Made by a program: the position numbers and the translations under genes
Source of the DNA: Actinomycetales bacterium
Lineage (GTDB): Bacteria; Actinomycetota; Actinomycetes; S36-B12
Direction of reading: 5' to 3'
DNA: 64,000 nt
Assembly (NCBI GenBank): GCA_016125355.1
Contig: WGLX01000010.1
Span: 169,897 to 233,896, forward strand
Notes under the pieces: generated by a model
What the model saw: only the letters and a program-made list of their open reading frames with translations
Database searches by the model: none
What the model was told of the DNA's origin: nothing
In this document: positions 45,472-54,976 of the stretch, in pieces
How the letters are laid out: each line of letters starts with the position of its first letter
Numbering within the stretch: position 1 is the first letter of the stretch

Positions 45472-46440
45472 TCAGCCGGTTTGCGCTTCGGACACGTCAT
45501 CCGGGCCGCTTCCGCGCGCCGTCGCATCGGCCTCTGAGCCCGGGCCGACGTAGTCGGGCCCGTAGGCACCCGGTGCGGGCTTGCGCCGCCGCGGGGGAAG
45601 CACGGTGCCCTCCGCCAGCCTGCGGGCCGTGACGAGGAAGGCCGTGTGGCCGTTCATGTGGTGCTGCGGGCGGACGGCCAGCCCCTCGAGGTGCCACGTG
45701 CGCAGGAGGGACTCCTCGGCGCGGGGCTCCGTCCAGCCGCCCGCCACGCGCATCGTCTCCACGAGCCGGGACATCTGGGTGGTCGTGGCGACGTAGGCCA
45801 CGAAGACTCCGCCGGGAGCCAGCGCCGACCAGACGGCATCGACGCACTCCCACGGGGCCAGCATGTCGAGCACGAAGGCGTCGAGGTCGGTCAGGTCGAG
45901 GGTGTCCACGAGGTCGCCGATCCTGAGGTTCCAGCACGACGGGTGGAATCCGAAGTAGGTGGTGACGTTGCCGACCGCAACCTCAGCGAACTCCGCGCGA
46001 CGCTCGTAGCTGTGGACCTCGCCCCCGTCGCCCACGGCACGGATGAGCGAGCAGGTCAGCGCACCCGAGCCGACGCCTGCCTCCCCCACGCGCGCCCCGG
46101 CGCCGAGATTGGCCAGCCCCACGATCCGTGCGGCGTCCTTCGGGTAGATCACCTGGGCGCCCCGCGGCATGGACAGCACGAAGTCGTCGAGGATGGGCCG
46201 CAGCGCGAGGTACTGACTGCCGTTGCTCGAGGTGACGACGATGCCCTCGGGCTGGCCGATGAGGTCGTCGTGCGGGAGGCGCCCCCGGTGCGTGTGGAAC
46301 TCGCCCCCCGGCACCAGCGTGATCGTGTGCATGCGGCGCCGCGGGTCGGTGAGCTGGACGAGGTCGCCCGCGCGGAACGGGCCTCGTCGACGGCTGCCGG
46401 CCAGGGTGGTCGCGGATTCGGGCTGATCGGATTCGGGCAC
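45472..46440 (-). CDS. trmI: tRNA (adenine-N1)-methyltransferase TrmI
   Basis: 322 residues. N-terminal [19 protein letters not shown] and [18 protein letters not shown], then the SAM-binding [28 protein letters not shown] and the MNGHTAFL end. The family methylates A58 (and A57 in archaea) of tRNA. GTG start with TAGCGT 6 bases upstream; it heads the proteasome block as in Rv2118c. Confidence 0.92.
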   Translation of the reverse strand: MPESDQPESATTLAGSRRRGPFRAGDLVQLTDPRRRMHTITLVPGGEFHTHRGRLPHDDLIGQPEGIVVTSSNGSQYLALRPILDDFVLSMPRGAQVIYPKDAARIVGLANLGAGARVGEAGVGSGALTCSLIRAVGDGGEVHSYERRAEFAEVAVGNVTTYFGFHPSCWNLRIGDLVDTLDLTDLDAFVLDMLAPWECVDAVWSALAPGGVFVAYVATTTQMSRLVETMRVAGGWTEPRAEESLLRTWHLEGLAVRPQHHMNGHTAFLVTARRLAEGTVLPPRRRKPAPGAYGPDYVGPGSEADATARGSGPDDVSEAQTG

Positions 46441-46446
46441 GTCGGC

Positions 46447-46452
46447 ACGCTA
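46447..46452 (-). promoter_or_regulatory. -10 hexamer TAGCGT, leaderless trmI promoter
   Basis: Ends exactly 6 bases before the trmI GTG. Confidence 0.55.
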
Positions 46453-46453
46453 C

Positions 46454-46459
46454 TAGGCT
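46454..46459 (+). promoter_or_regulatory. -10 hexamer TAGGCT of the RecB-like nuclease gene
   Basis: Ends 8 bases before the ATG at 46468; one base separates it from the opposite trmI hexamer. Confidence 0.5.
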
Positions 46460-46467
46460 CGTCCGGC

Positions 46468-47319
46468 ATGGATGCAGGAGCGCGGTTCCCCTCCTCGCTG
46501 TCGCCTTCCCGGGCGAGCGACTTCACCACCTGCCCGCTGCTGTTCCGCTTCCGGTCCATCGACCGCCGGCCCGAGGAGCCCTCCGCCGTGGCCGTGCGCG
46601 GCACCGTGATCCATCGGGCGCTGGAGACCCTGTTCGACCTTCCGGCGGCGCAGCGCACTCCTGAGGAGGCGGAGCGGCTCGCGCACGCGGCCTTTGAGGA
46701 GCTGGAGGAGAGCGAGCCGGAGGCAGCGGCCACGCTGCGCACGGGCCCGGACGGCGCGCCCGAGCTGGCCGCCGAGCCGCTCCTCGCCTCGTACTTCCAC
46801 CTCGAGGACCCGCGTCGACTCGAGCCGCACGCGCGCGAGCTCGAGGTGACCGCACTGGTCGAGCCCGACTTCCGGCTGAGGGGCTTCATCGATCGGGTCG
46901 ATCGCGCACCGGATGGGCGCATTCGCATCGTCGACTACAAGACCGGCCGCTCGCCGTCCGCGGGATTCGAGGCCAAGGCGATGTTCCAGATGCGCTTCTA
47001 CGCCCTCGCCTGGTGGCGGATGTCCGGGGAGGCCCCGGCGCTCCTCCAGCTGATGTACCTGTCGGACCGCTCCGTCATCCGGTACGAGCCGGACGAGAGC
47101 GACCTGCGCGCCACCGAGCGGCGCATCCTCGCGCTCCGCGACGCCATCGAGCGGGCCGCCGACGCCGAGCGGTTCGAGGCGACGCCGTCGCGGCTGTGCG
47201 ACTGGTGCAGTCACCGGGCCGTGTGCCCGGCGTGGGGCGGAGAGCCACCGCCCCTTCCTCCCCGGTCAGAGTGGCCGACCTCCAGCAGCCGCAGCAGCCA
47301 GCCAGAGATCTCCGAGTGA
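46468..47319 (+). CDS. RecB-family PD-(D/E)XK nuclease with probable Fe-S cluster
   Basis: 283-residue stand-alone nuclease domain (PDDEXK_1, Rv2119-like). GTVIHRALE gives the RecB histidine, GFIDRVDRAPDGRIRIVDYKTGR gives the D...DxK catalytic core. One cysteine near the start (FTTCPLLFRF) and three at the end (CDWCSHRAVCP) have the AddB/Cas4-type [4Fe-4S] arrangement. No helicase accompanies it. The 3' end overlaps the convergent HAD gene by 54 bases. Confidence 0.88.
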   Translation: MDAGARFPSSLSPSRASDFTTCPLLFRFRSIDRRPEEPSAVAVRGTVIHRALETLFDLPAAQRTPEEAERLAHAAFEELEESEPEAAATLRTGPDGAPELAAEPLLASYFHLEDPRRLEPHARELEVTALVEPDFRLRGFIDRVDRAPDGRIRIVDYKTGRSPSAGFEAKAMFQMRFYALAWWRMSGEAPALLQLMYLSDRSVIRYEPDESDLRATERRILALRDAIERAADAERFEATPSRLCDWCSHRAVCPAWGGEPPPLPPRSEWPTSSSRSSQPEISE

Positions 47320-47964
47320 GCGGCCCGCCAGCGAGCCGATGACCGCGGCCCCCGGCTCGCGGATCTCGGCGATGTGCGGCACGGCCACCACCTGGCACCC
47401 GGCCGCGACGGCCGACTGCACTCCGGTGGGCGAGTCCTCGATGGCAAGGCAGTCCCCTGGCTCCAGCCCCAGCAACGAGGCCGCTCGGAGGTAGGGATCG
47501 GGATGCGGCTTGCTCTGGGCGACGTCATCGCCCGCGACCACGGCGTCGAAGGCGACCATGCGGATGTCCTCGTGGATGTGGTCGGCAACCGCGTCGATGA
47601 GGCGGTTCCACGATGCGGACACCAGGGCCGTGGGTACGCCGCTCGTCCGGCACGAGACGAGCAGCTCGCGCGCCCCGGGGCGCCAGGCCAGCGGGGTCGC
47701 GCGCAGGCGCTGTTCCATCTCGTCGAGAAGCATCGTGCCGACCGACGTCGTGGTGGCACGCGCCCCGGAGAGCTCGATCATGTACTCCGCCACCCGCTCC
47801 AGCGGGCCGCCCAGGCAGTGCCGCTGGTCCGCCTCCGACCACGTGCCCCCGAGCCGGGCCATGGTCGCGTGCTCGGCGTCGAGCCACAGGTGCTCGGAGT
47901 CGACGAGGGTCCCGTCCATGTCGAACAGGACCGCCGCGGGCAGGGCGGGGTCGGCGTCCGGCAT
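47266..47964 (-). CDS. HAD-superfamily hydrolase, beta-phosphoglucomutase-like
   Basis: 232-residue HAD with a small alpha-helical cap. Motif I FDMDGTLVDSEHLW, motif II VSASWNR, motif III KPHPDPYL, motif IV AIEDSPTGVQSA. Such proteins are phosphatases or phosphoglucomutases of unknown substrate. The ATG overlaps the metH stop, so it is coupled to metH. Confidence 0.88.
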   Translation of the reverse strand: MPDADPALPAAVLFDMDGTLVDSEHLWLDAEHATMARLGGTWSEADQRHCLGGPLERVAEYMIELSGARATTTSVGTMLLDEMEQRLRATPLAWRPGARELLVSCRTSGVPTALVSASWNRLIDAVADHIHEDIRMVAFDAVVAGDDVAQSKPHPDPYLRAASLLGLEPGDCLAIEDSPTGVQSAVAAGCQVVAVPHIAEIREPGAAVIGSLAGRSLGDLWLAAAAAGGRPL

Positions 47965-50900
47965 CAGGTGGCGTTGAAGTACTTGGCCTCGGGGTGGTGC
48001 GCGATGATCGCGCTGGTCGACTGCTCCGGATGCAGCTGGAACTCCTCGGAGAGCTCGACCCCGACCCGACCCGGATCGAGAAGGTCCATGATCACGACCT
48101 GCTGCTCGAGGTCGGGACAGGCCGGGTAGCCGAACGAGTATCGGGAGCCGCGGTAGCCCTGCTTGGCGATGAGGTACTGCAGGTCCGCGCTGTCGAGACC
48201 GGCCAGCCCCAGCTCGTCGCGCACCCGCGCGTGCCAGTACTCGGCCAAGGCCTCCGTCAGCTGGACCGAGAGCCCGTGCAGCTCGAGGTAGTCGCGGTAC
48301 GCGTCGGCGGCGAACAGCCGCGCGGTCGCCTCCGACGCGGCCTCCCCCATGGTCACCACCTGGAAGGCCACAACGTCGATGTCCCCCGACTCCTTCGGCC
48401 GGAAGAAGTCCGCGAGGCACAGGTGCCGGTCCCGGTGCTGGCGCGGGAAGGTGAGGCGCGCCCGCTCCGTGCCCTCCGTCGGTCCCTCATGCCACAGGAT
48501 GACGAGATCATCCCCCTCCGAGAAGCAGGGGTAGTAGCCGTACACCACGGCCGGCTCGATCATCCCCTCGGTCTGGATGCGGTCCAGCCACTGGCGCAGC
48601 CGAGGGCGACCCTCGGTCTCCACGAGCTCCTCGTACGAGGGGCCGTCCCCGCGGGCCGACTTCAGGCCCCACTGACCCAGGAAGAGGGCGCGCTCGTCGA
48701 GGTACGGCACGTAGTCGGCCAGGGCCACGCCCTTGACCACCCGATCGCCCCAGAACGGCGGCGTGGGCAGTTCGACGTCGACGGCCACGTCGGACCTCGC
48801 CGGGAGGTCGGCCGGGGCCGTCTGGGCCGGACGGGCGGTCGCAGCCACCCGGCGCACGCGACGCTCCGGCAGTGCCGCACCGGGGACGCCCTTCTTGATG
48901 GCCATGATGGTGTCCATGAGGCGCAGTCCCTCGAACGCGTCCCGCGCGTACCGGACCTCGCCGTCATAGACCTCGGCCAGGTCCTGCTCGACGTACGAGC
49001 GGGTGAGGGCGGCGCCGCCGAGGATGACGGGGTACCGCTCGCTGACGTGGCGGGCGTTCATCTCCTCGAGGTTGTCCTTCATGATCATCGTGCTCTTCAC
49101 GAGCAGTCCGCTCATGCCGATGACGTCCGCCCGGTGGGTCTCCGCCGCCTCGATGATCGCGGAGATGGGCTGCTTGATACCGATGTTGACCACGTTGTAG
49201 CCGTTGTTGCTCAGGATGATGTCCACGAGGTTCTTGCCGATGTCGTGCACGTCGCCCTTGACGGTGGCCAGCACCATCGTGCCCTTGCCCGACTCGTCAG
49301 TGCGCTCCATGTGCGGTTCCAGGTACGCCACCGCCGTCTTCATCACTTCGGCGCTCTGCAGCACGAAGGGCAGCTGCATCTCGCCCGACGCGAACTGCTC
49401 CCCCACGATCTTCATGCCGCCGAGGAGCGTGTCGTTGACGATCTCCAGGGCAGATCGCTCCGCAAGGGCCTCGTCGAGATCGGCCTCCAGGCCATTGCGC
49501 TCGCCGTCGATGATGCGTCGCTCGAGGCGCTCGAAGAGGGGCAGCCCGGCGAGCTGCTCCGCCTTGGAGGCGGACATCGAGCGGGCCTCCACCCCCTCGA
49601 AGAGCTCGAGGAACCTCTGCAGCGGGTCGTACTCCACGTTGCCGGCGTCGTCGTAGCGACGCCGGTCGTACACGAGGTCCAGCGCAACATGGCGCTGCTC
49701 GTCCTCGATGCGGGCCATCGGGAGGATTTTCGACGCGTGCACGATCGCCGAGTCGAGCCCGGCCTCGATGCACTCGTGGAGGAACACGGAGTTGAGGACC
49801 TGCCGGGCCGCCGGGTTCAGCCCGAAGCTGACGTTCGACAGGCCGAGCGTCGTCTGGACCTCGGGGTAGAGGGTCTTGATCTGTCGGATGGCCTCGATGG
49901 TCTCGATGGCGTCGCGACGTGTCTCCTCCTGGCCGGTCGCGATCGGGAAGGTGAGCGCATCGACGAGGATGTCGGCGACCGACATCCCCCAGCGGTCCCG
50001 CAGGTCCCGGATGAGGCGGTCCGCGACCCGGACCTTCCACTCCGCGGTGCGGGCCTGCCCTTCCTCGTCGATGGTGAGGGCCACGACGGCGGCGCCATGC
50101 TCCGCCACCAGCGGCATGACCTTGTTGATGCGTGAGTCGGGACCGTCGCCGTCCTCGTAGTTGACCGAGTTGACGACCGCACGACCGCCGAGCATCTCCA
50201 GGCCCGCCTCGATGACGGCCGGCTCCGTGGAGTCCAGGACGAGCGGCAGCGTGGACGCGGTGGCCAGTCGCCCCGCGGCCTCGCGCATGTCCTGCACACC
50301 GTCCCGGCCGACGTAGTCGATGCAGAGATCGAGCAGGTGGGCACCGTCGCGGATCTGGTCGCGGGCGATCTCGACGCAGTCGTCCCAGCGGCCCTCCAGC
50401 ATGGCCTCGCGGAACGCCTTCGACCCGTTGGCGTTGGTGCGCTCGCCGATGGACAGGTACGCCGTGTCCTGGCGGAACGGCACCGACTGGTACAGCGACG
50501 CGGCGCCCGCCTCGGGGCGCGGATCACGGGCCGCGATCTCGCGGCCGCGCACCCGCTCGACCACCTGTCGGAGGTGCTCGGGCGTGGTGCCGCAGCACCC
50601 ACCCACGAGGCTCAGGCCGTAGTCGCGCGTGAACATGTCGTGCGCGTCGGCGAGCTCGCCGGGCGTGAGCGGGTAGTGGGCCCCGTCGGCCCCGAGGACC
50701 GGGAGCCCCGCGTTGGGCATCGCCGAGATGCCGATGGTGGCCGACTTCGCGAGGGTGCGCAGGTGCTCGCTCATCTCCGCCGGACCCGTGGCGCAGTTCA
50801 GGCCGATCATGTCGATGCCGAGCGGGGCGAGCGCGGTGAGCGCGGCCCCGATCTCGGTGCCGAGCAGCATCGTGCCGGTCGTCTCCACGGTCACCTGGGC

Positions 50901-51494
50901 GAAGATCGGCACCTCGATGCCGCTCTCGGCGATGGCCCGCTTCGCACCCACGATGGCGGCCTTGGCCTGGAGGAGGTCCTGGGCGGTCTCGATGAGGATC
51001 GCGTCCGCGCCGCCCTCGATGAGGCCTGCGACCTGCTGCTGGTACGCGTTGCGCAGGTCGGCGTAGGGCGCGTGCCCGAGGCTCGGGAGCTTCGTGCCCG
51101 GGCCCACCGAGCCGAGGACCCACCGCGGGTGCGCCGGGGTGCTCCACCCGTCGGCCGTCGTGCGGGCCACCTCGGCGCCCGCCTTCGCCAGCTCGAAGAT
51201 CCGGTCGGCGATGCCGTACTCGCCGAGATTGGCGAGGTTGGCTCCGAAGGTGTTCGTCTCGATGCAGTCAACGCCCACCGACAGGTACGCCTCGTGGACG
51301 CTGGACACGACGTCGGGCCGGGTCACGTTGAGGATCTCGTTGCAGCCCTCATGGCCCTGGAAGTCGTCCAGGGTCGGCTCCGCGGCCTGGAGCATCGTCC
51401 CCATGGCGCCGTCCGCGACGACGACGCGTCGACTCAGGGCCTCGCGGAGAGAGCCGCGGCCATGGGTGGGGTGGGGTGATGGGCTTACCGGCAC
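47964..51494 (-). CDS. metH: Methionine synthase, cobalamin-dependent
   Basis: Transfers the methyl group of methyltetrahydrofolate to homocysteine. 1176 residues with all four modules: homocysteine domain with the zinc cysteines (LNCATGP and GGCCGTTP), pterin domain (about 340-620), B12 cap and binding domains with VKGDVHDIGKNLV (His ligand of cobalamin), and a C-terminal SAM-dependent activation domain (YGYYPCFSEGDDLVI). GTG start with TAGGCT 8 bases upstream; only 59 bases separate it from the divergent gene, so there is no room for a cobalamin riboswitch. Confidence 0.97.
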   Translation of the reverse strand: MPVSPSPHPTHGRGSLREALSRRVVVADGAMGTMLQAAEPTLDDFQGHEGCNEILNVTRPDVVSSVHEAYLSVGVDCIETNTFGANLANLGEYGIADRIFELAKAGAEVARTTADGWSTPAHPRWVLGSVGPGTKLPSLGHAPYADLRNAYQQQVAGLIEGGADAILIETAQDLLQAKAAIVGAKRAIAESGIEVPIFAQVTVETTGTMLLGTEIGAALTALAPLGIDMIGLNCATGPAEMSEHLRTLAKSATIGISAMPNAGLPVLGADGAHYPLTPGELADAHDMFTRDYGLSLVGGCCGTTPEHLRQVVERVRGREIAARDPRPEAGAASLYQSVPFRQDTAYLSIGERTNANGSKAFREAMLEGRWDDCVEIARDQIRDGAHLLDLCIDYVGRDGVQDMREAAGRLATASTLPLVLDSTEPAVIEAGLEMLGGRAVVNSVNYEDGDGPDSRINKVMPLVAEHGAAVVALTIDEEGQARTAEWKVRVADRLIRDLRDRWGMSVADILVDALTFPIATGQEETRRDAIETIEAIRQIKTLYPEVQTTLGLSNVSFGLNPAARQVLNSVFLHECIEAGLDSAIVHASKILPMARIEDEQRHVALDLVYDRRRYDDAGNVEYDPLQRFLELFEGVEARSMSASKAEQLAGLPLFERLERRIIDGERNGLEADLDEALAERSALEIVNDTLLGGMKIVGEQFASGEMQLPFVLQSAEVMKTAVAYLEPHMERTDESGKGTMVLATVKGDVHDIGKNLVDIILSNNGYNVVNIGIKQPISAIIEAAETHRADVIGMSGLLVKSTMIMKDNLEEMNARHVSERYPVILGGAALTRSYVEQDLAEVYDGEVRYARDAFEGLRLMDTIMAIKKGVPGAALPERRVRRVAATARPAQTAPADLPARSDVAVDVELPTPPFWGDRVVKGVALADYVPYLDERALFLGQWGLKSARGDGPSYEELVETEGRPRLRQWLDRIQTEGMIEPAVVYGYYPCFSEGDDLVILWHEGPTEGTERARLTFPRQHRDRHLCLADFFRPKESGDIDVVAFQVVTMGEAASEATARLFAADAYRDYLELHGLSVQLTEALAEYWHARVRDELGLAGLDSADLQYLIAKQGYRGSRYSFGYPACPDLEQQVVIMDLLDPGRVGVELSEEFQLHPEQSTSAIIAHHPEAKYFNAT

Positions 51495-51502
51495 GACACG
51501 GA

Positions 51503-51508
51503 AGCCTA
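51503..51508 (-). promoter_or_regulatory. -10 hexamer TAGGCT for metH
   Basis: Ends 8 bases before the metH GTG. Confidence 0.45.
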
Positions 51509-51541
51509 CCGAGGTCTGGCCCGCGCGCCGCCGCCGAGCAC

Positions 51542-51547
51542 TACGGT
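51542..51547 (+). promoter_or_regulatory. -10 hexamer TACGGT, leaderless alpha/beta-hydrolase promoter
   Basis: Ends exactly 6 bases before the GTG at 51554. Confidence 0.5.
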
Positions 51548-51553
51548 GAACCC

Positions 51554-52450
51554 GTGCAGGCGCTGAGCAGCCGTCACGTCCCGACCGGCGCAGGGTTCGA
51601 CCTCGTCGTCTCCGTGACGCAGGACGACGACGCCACCGCGCGCGTCGAGCGGAGTGGCGCCCTCCCCGTGCTCCTCCTGCACGGCCTCAGCCAGCAGCGG
51701 CAGTTCTGGAACCCGGTCATCCGCCGCCTGCGCTCGCGTCCGGTCGCCAGCCTGGACCAGCGTGGTCACGGGGAGTCGGACAGCGCCCTCGACGCCGACT
51801 ACTCGATCGCCGCCTGCGCCGACGACGCGCTCCGAACCCTGGACGAGCTCGGCTGGGCGCGGGCCGTCGTGGTCGGACACTCGTGGGGCTGCTCCGTGGC
51901 GCTGGGCTCGGCGGCCGCAGCGCCTCAGCGGATCGCGGCCGTCGGCCTCGTCGACGGCGGACTGTGGTCCCCCGCCTCCCTCGGCACGCGCGAGGAGGCC
52001 CGGGAGCGGCTGACTCCCCCGGCCCTCGGCATGCCGGAGGCGGAGCTGTGGGCCGCCATCCGCTCCGGGGACCTGGGCGAGTCCTGGTCCCCGGAGGTCG
52101 AAGCCGCCCTGCGGCCGACGTTCGTGGTGGACGACGAGGGGCGCATCCGCACCCGTCTCGGCCTCGATCGGCACATGAAAGTGCTCGACGGCCTGCTCGA
52201 CTACGACGCCCGGGCCGACCTGACCGCCGTGCGCGAGTCCGGCGTGCCGGTGTGGGCGGCGGTCTGCGAGGGTGTCGACCGCTCGTGGCAGGAGTCGCGG
52301 GCGGTTGCCGTGGCCGAGGCGGCGCGACTCGGCAACGTGCTGGTTCACCGGTGGGCCGGGGCCGTCCACGACGTACCCTTGCAGTGGCCGGCGCTCGTCG
52401 CGGGCTTCATCGACGCTCTCGTGGAGAGCGAGGAGGGCGGCACAGGGTGA
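51554..52450 (+). CDS. Alpha/beta hydrolase
   Basis: 298 residues. LLLHGLSQQRQFW is the oxyanion region, GHGESD follows, the nucleophile elbow is VGHSWGCSVA, and the late histidine is in AGAVHDVPLQWP. Substrate unknown. The GTG start fits the hexamer 6 bases before it; the upstream part of the ORF track overlaps metH. Its TGA overlaps the PAC2 GTG. Confidence 0.85.
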   Translation: MQALSSRHVPTGAGFDLVVSVTQDDDATARVERSGALPVLLLHGLSQQRQFWNPVIRRLRSRPVASLDQRGHGESDSALDADYSIAACADDALRTLDELGWARAVVVGHSWGCSVALGSAAAAPQRIAAVGLVDGGLWSPASLGTREEARERLTPPALGMPEAELWAAIRSGDLGESWSPEVEAALRPTFVVDDEGRIRTRLGLDRHMKVLDGLLDYDARADLTAVRESGVPVWAAVCEGVDRSWQESRAVAVAEAARLGNVLVHRWAGAVHDVPLQWPALVAGFIDALVESEEGGTG

Positions 52451-53295
52451 TCGAGCTCGATGAGTTCCCCGCGCTGGTCGATCCGGTGATGGTCGCCGCC
52501 TTCGAGGGGTGGAACGACGCAGGTGAGTCGGCCTCGGGGGCGATCGCCCACCTCCGCGAGGTGTGGGACGCCCAGCCGCTGGCTGATCTCGACTCCGAGG
52601 AGTACTACGACTACCAGGTCAACCGTCCGAACATCAGCATTGACGAGTCCGGCGTGCGGCGCCTTACCTGGCCGGCGACTCGGATCTACATCGCGAGGGT
52701 GCCGCTGTTCCCCCGTGACCTGGTCCTCGTCCAGGGCATCGAGCCCAACATGAAGTGGCAGCAGTTCGTGCGCGAGGTGCTCGGGCTCGCGGCCGAGCTG
52801 GAGGTGTCGCTCGTCGTGACCCTCGGGGCACTGCTGTCCGACATCCCGCATACCCGGCCCGTGCCCGTGACCGGCTCCACCTCGGATGCCAGCCTGCAGT
52901 CGGAGCTGGGCCTGGAGGCGTCGTCCTACGAGGGGCCGACGGGGATCGTCGGGGTGATCCAGGACGCCTGCCAGCGGTTCGGCATCCCGTCACTGTCGCT
53001 GTGGGCAGCAGTCCCCCACTACGTCGCACAGCCGCCCTGCCCCAAGGCGACCCTCGCCCTGGTACGCCGCATCGAGGACATCCTCGACGTTCCCGTTCCG
53101 CTCGGCGACCTCGTCGAGGAGGCCCGGGCGTGGGAGATCGGCGTGGACGAGCTCGCGTCGGAGGATGACGAGGTCGCGGACTACGTCCGGCAGCTCGAGG
53201 AGGCGCGGGACGCGGCGGATCTGCCCGAGGCGAGCGGGGAGGCGATCGCCCGGGAGTTCGAGCGCTACCTGCGCCGTCGCGGCACGGCTGACTAG
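52447..53295 (+). CDS. PAC2 family protein
   Basis: 282 residues of the PAC2 (proteasome assembly chaperone 2-like) family: MVAAFEGWNDAGESASGAI, IPHTRPVPVTG, ASSYEGPTGIVGVI, SLWAAVPHYVAQPPCPKATLALVRRIEDIL. Bacterial members (Rv2125) have no proven proteasome role; the nearness to the proteasome block is shared with mycobacteria. GTG overlaps the hydrolase stop. Its TAG stop shares the palindrome CTAG with the pgi stop on the other strand. Confidence 0.9.
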   Translation: MIELDEFPALVDPVMVAAFEGWNDAGESASGAIAHLREVWDAQPLADLDSEEYYDYQVNRPNISIDESGVRRLTWPATRIYIARVPLFPRDLVLVQGIEPNMKWQQFVREVLGLAAELEVSLVVTLGALLSDIPHTRPVPVTGSTSDASLQSELGLEASSYEGPTGIVGVIQDACQRFGIPSLSLWAAVPHYVAQPPCPKATLALVRRIEDILDVPVPLGDLVEEARAWEIGVDELASEDDEVADYVRQLEEARDAADLPEASGEAIAREFERYLRRRGTAD

Positions 53296-54923
53296 CGGCG
53301 CAGCCTCTTGTACAGGGCGACGCTGGCGTCCGTGGCCGGATCGATGTCCGGTTCAGCATCCGAGGTCAGCACACCGAGGATGCCCATGGCCACCTTCTTG
53401 CCCAGCTCGACGCCCCACTGGTCGAAGGAGTCGATGCCCCAGATGGCACCCTGGACGAACACGCTGTGCTCGTAGAGGGCGATGAGGGCGCCCAGGGCGA
53501 ACGGGTCGAGCCGTTCGATGGTGATCAGCGAGACGGGGCGGTTCCCGGGCATCAGCTTGTGCGGGACCAGGGCCGCGGGGGTTCCGTCGGCGGCGACCTC
53601 CTCGGCCGTGCGGCCGCGTGACAGGACGGCGGCCTGGGCCAGGGCGTTGGCCACGAGCATGTCCTGCTGATGGCCGAGCGGATTCTCCGTGCGGGCAACC
53701 ACCACCACGTCGCACGCCACAGTGCTCGTGCCCTGGTGCAGGAGCTGGTAGAAGGAGTGCTGGCCGTTGGTGCCAGGCTCTCCCCAGAAGATCGCGCCGG
53801 TCTCGTAGTCGACACGGGTGCCGTCCATGCGGACGCTCTTTCCGTTGCTCTCCATGGTCAGCTGCTGGAGGTACGCGGGAAACCGCGCCAGGTACTGGGA
53901 GTACGGCAGGACCGCGGTGGTCTCGATGCCGAGGAAGGTGCGGTTCCAGACGGCCACCAAGCCCATGAGGAGGGGGAGGTTCTCCCTCGGACCGGCGGTT
54001 GCGAAGTGCGCGTCCATCGCGTGGAACCCGGCGAGCATCCGCGCGAAGCCGTCCGCGCCCACAGCGATCATCGTGCTCAGCCCGATGGCCGAGTCCATCG
54101 AATAGCGGCCGCCCACCCAGTCCCAGAAGCCGAACATGTTCGCGGTGTCGATGCCGAACTCGCTGACCTTCTCGGCGTTGGTGGAGACCGCCACGAAGTG
54201 CCGCTCCACGGCGTCCTCCCCGAGGGCCGACACGAGCCAGGATCGTGCGGCGTTCGCGTTGGTCATCGTCTCGAGGGTGGTGAACGTCTTGGACGCGATG
54301 ATGAACAGGGTGGTCGCCGGATCGACCCGCCGCAGCGTCTCGGCGAGGTCGGTGGGATCGACATTCGAGACGAAGTGGAAGGAGAGCGCGCGGTCACTGA
54401 ACGCCTCGAGGGCGATGTGGGCCATGGCGGGGCCGAGGTCCGAGCCGCCGATGCCGATGTTCACCACGGCCGTGATACGCCCCCCGGTCGCCCCGCGCCA
54501 GTCACCCTTGCGTACCGCCTCGGCGAAGCTCCCCATGCGCGCCAGCACGTCATGCACCTCGGTGTCGACGTCCACGCCGTCGACCACGAGCGGCTCGCCC
54601 GCAGGACGGCGCAGGGCCGTGTGCAGGACGGCCCGGTCCTCGGTGACGTTGATGTGCTCCCCCGCCAGCATGGCGTCCCGATGCCGCAGCACGCCCCGCT
54701 CCTCGGCGAGTGACAGCAGCGCGTCGAGGACGGCGCCGTCCAGTCGCTGGCGCGAGAGATCGAGGTGGATGCCCGCCGCCTCGTAGGTCAGCGCATTCGG
54801 CCTCGCCGGATCGGCGTCGAGGAGCTGCCGGATGGTCGTACCCGCCGTTTCTGCAGCAAGGGCGGCCAGCGTGTTCCAGGCGGCGCAGGTGGTCGGGTCG
54901 TCAGCGATCGAGGAGCCGGTCAT
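53292..54923 (-). CDS. pgi: Glucose-6-phosphate isomerase
   Basis: Interconverts glucose-6-phosphate and fructose-6-phosphate. 543 residues with NIGIGGSDLGPAM, FIIASKTFTTLETMTNA, WVGGRYSMDSAIGLS (signature), NQHSFYQLLHQGT-like (NGQHSFYQLLHQGTS) and QWGVELGKKVA near the end. It diverges from gnd by 53 bases and meets PAC2 tail to tail. Confidence 0.96.
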   Translation of the reverse strand: MTGSSIADDPTTCAAWNTLAALAAETAGTTIRQLLDADPARPNALTYEAAGIHLDLSRQRLDGAVLDALLSLAEERGVLRHRDAMLAGEHINVTEDRAVLHTALRRPAGEPLVVDGVDVDTEVHDVLARMGSFAEAVRKGDWRGATGGRITAVVNIGIGGSDLGPAMAHIALEAFSDRALSFHFVSNVDPTDLAETLRRVDPATTLFIIASKTFTTLETMTNANAARSWLVSALGEDAVERHFVAVSTNAEKVSEFGIDTANMFGFWDWVGGRYSMDSAIGLSTMIAVGADGFARMLAGFHAMDAHFATAGPRENLPLLMGLVAVWNRTFLGIETTAVLPYSQYLARFPAYLQQLTMESNGKSVRMDGTRVDYETGAIFWGEPGTNGQHSFYQLLHQGTSTVACDVVVVARTENPLGHQQDMLVANALAQAAVLSRGRTAEEVAADGTPAALVPHKLMPGNRPVSLITIERLDPFALGALIALYEHSVFVQGAIWGIDSFDQWGVELGKKVAMGILGVLTSDAEPDIDPATDASVALYKRLRR

Positions 54924-54939
54924 GTTTTCAGTCTTCCAC

Positions 54940-54945
54940 TACGGT
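54940..54945 (+). promoter_or_regulatory. Possible -10 TACGGT for gnd
   Basis: TACGGT is 31 bases before the gnd GTG, leaving a leader with CAGGAGG as ribosome site. Confidence 0.35.
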
Positions 54946-54976
54946 GGTGACACCCGCGAACAGGAGGCGATGCAGC

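Noticed and set aside
51495-51553. Cobalamin riboswitch upstream of metH
   Set aside because: Only 59 bases separate metH from the divergent hydrolase gene and no B12-box sequence is visible; the promoter appears almost leaderless.
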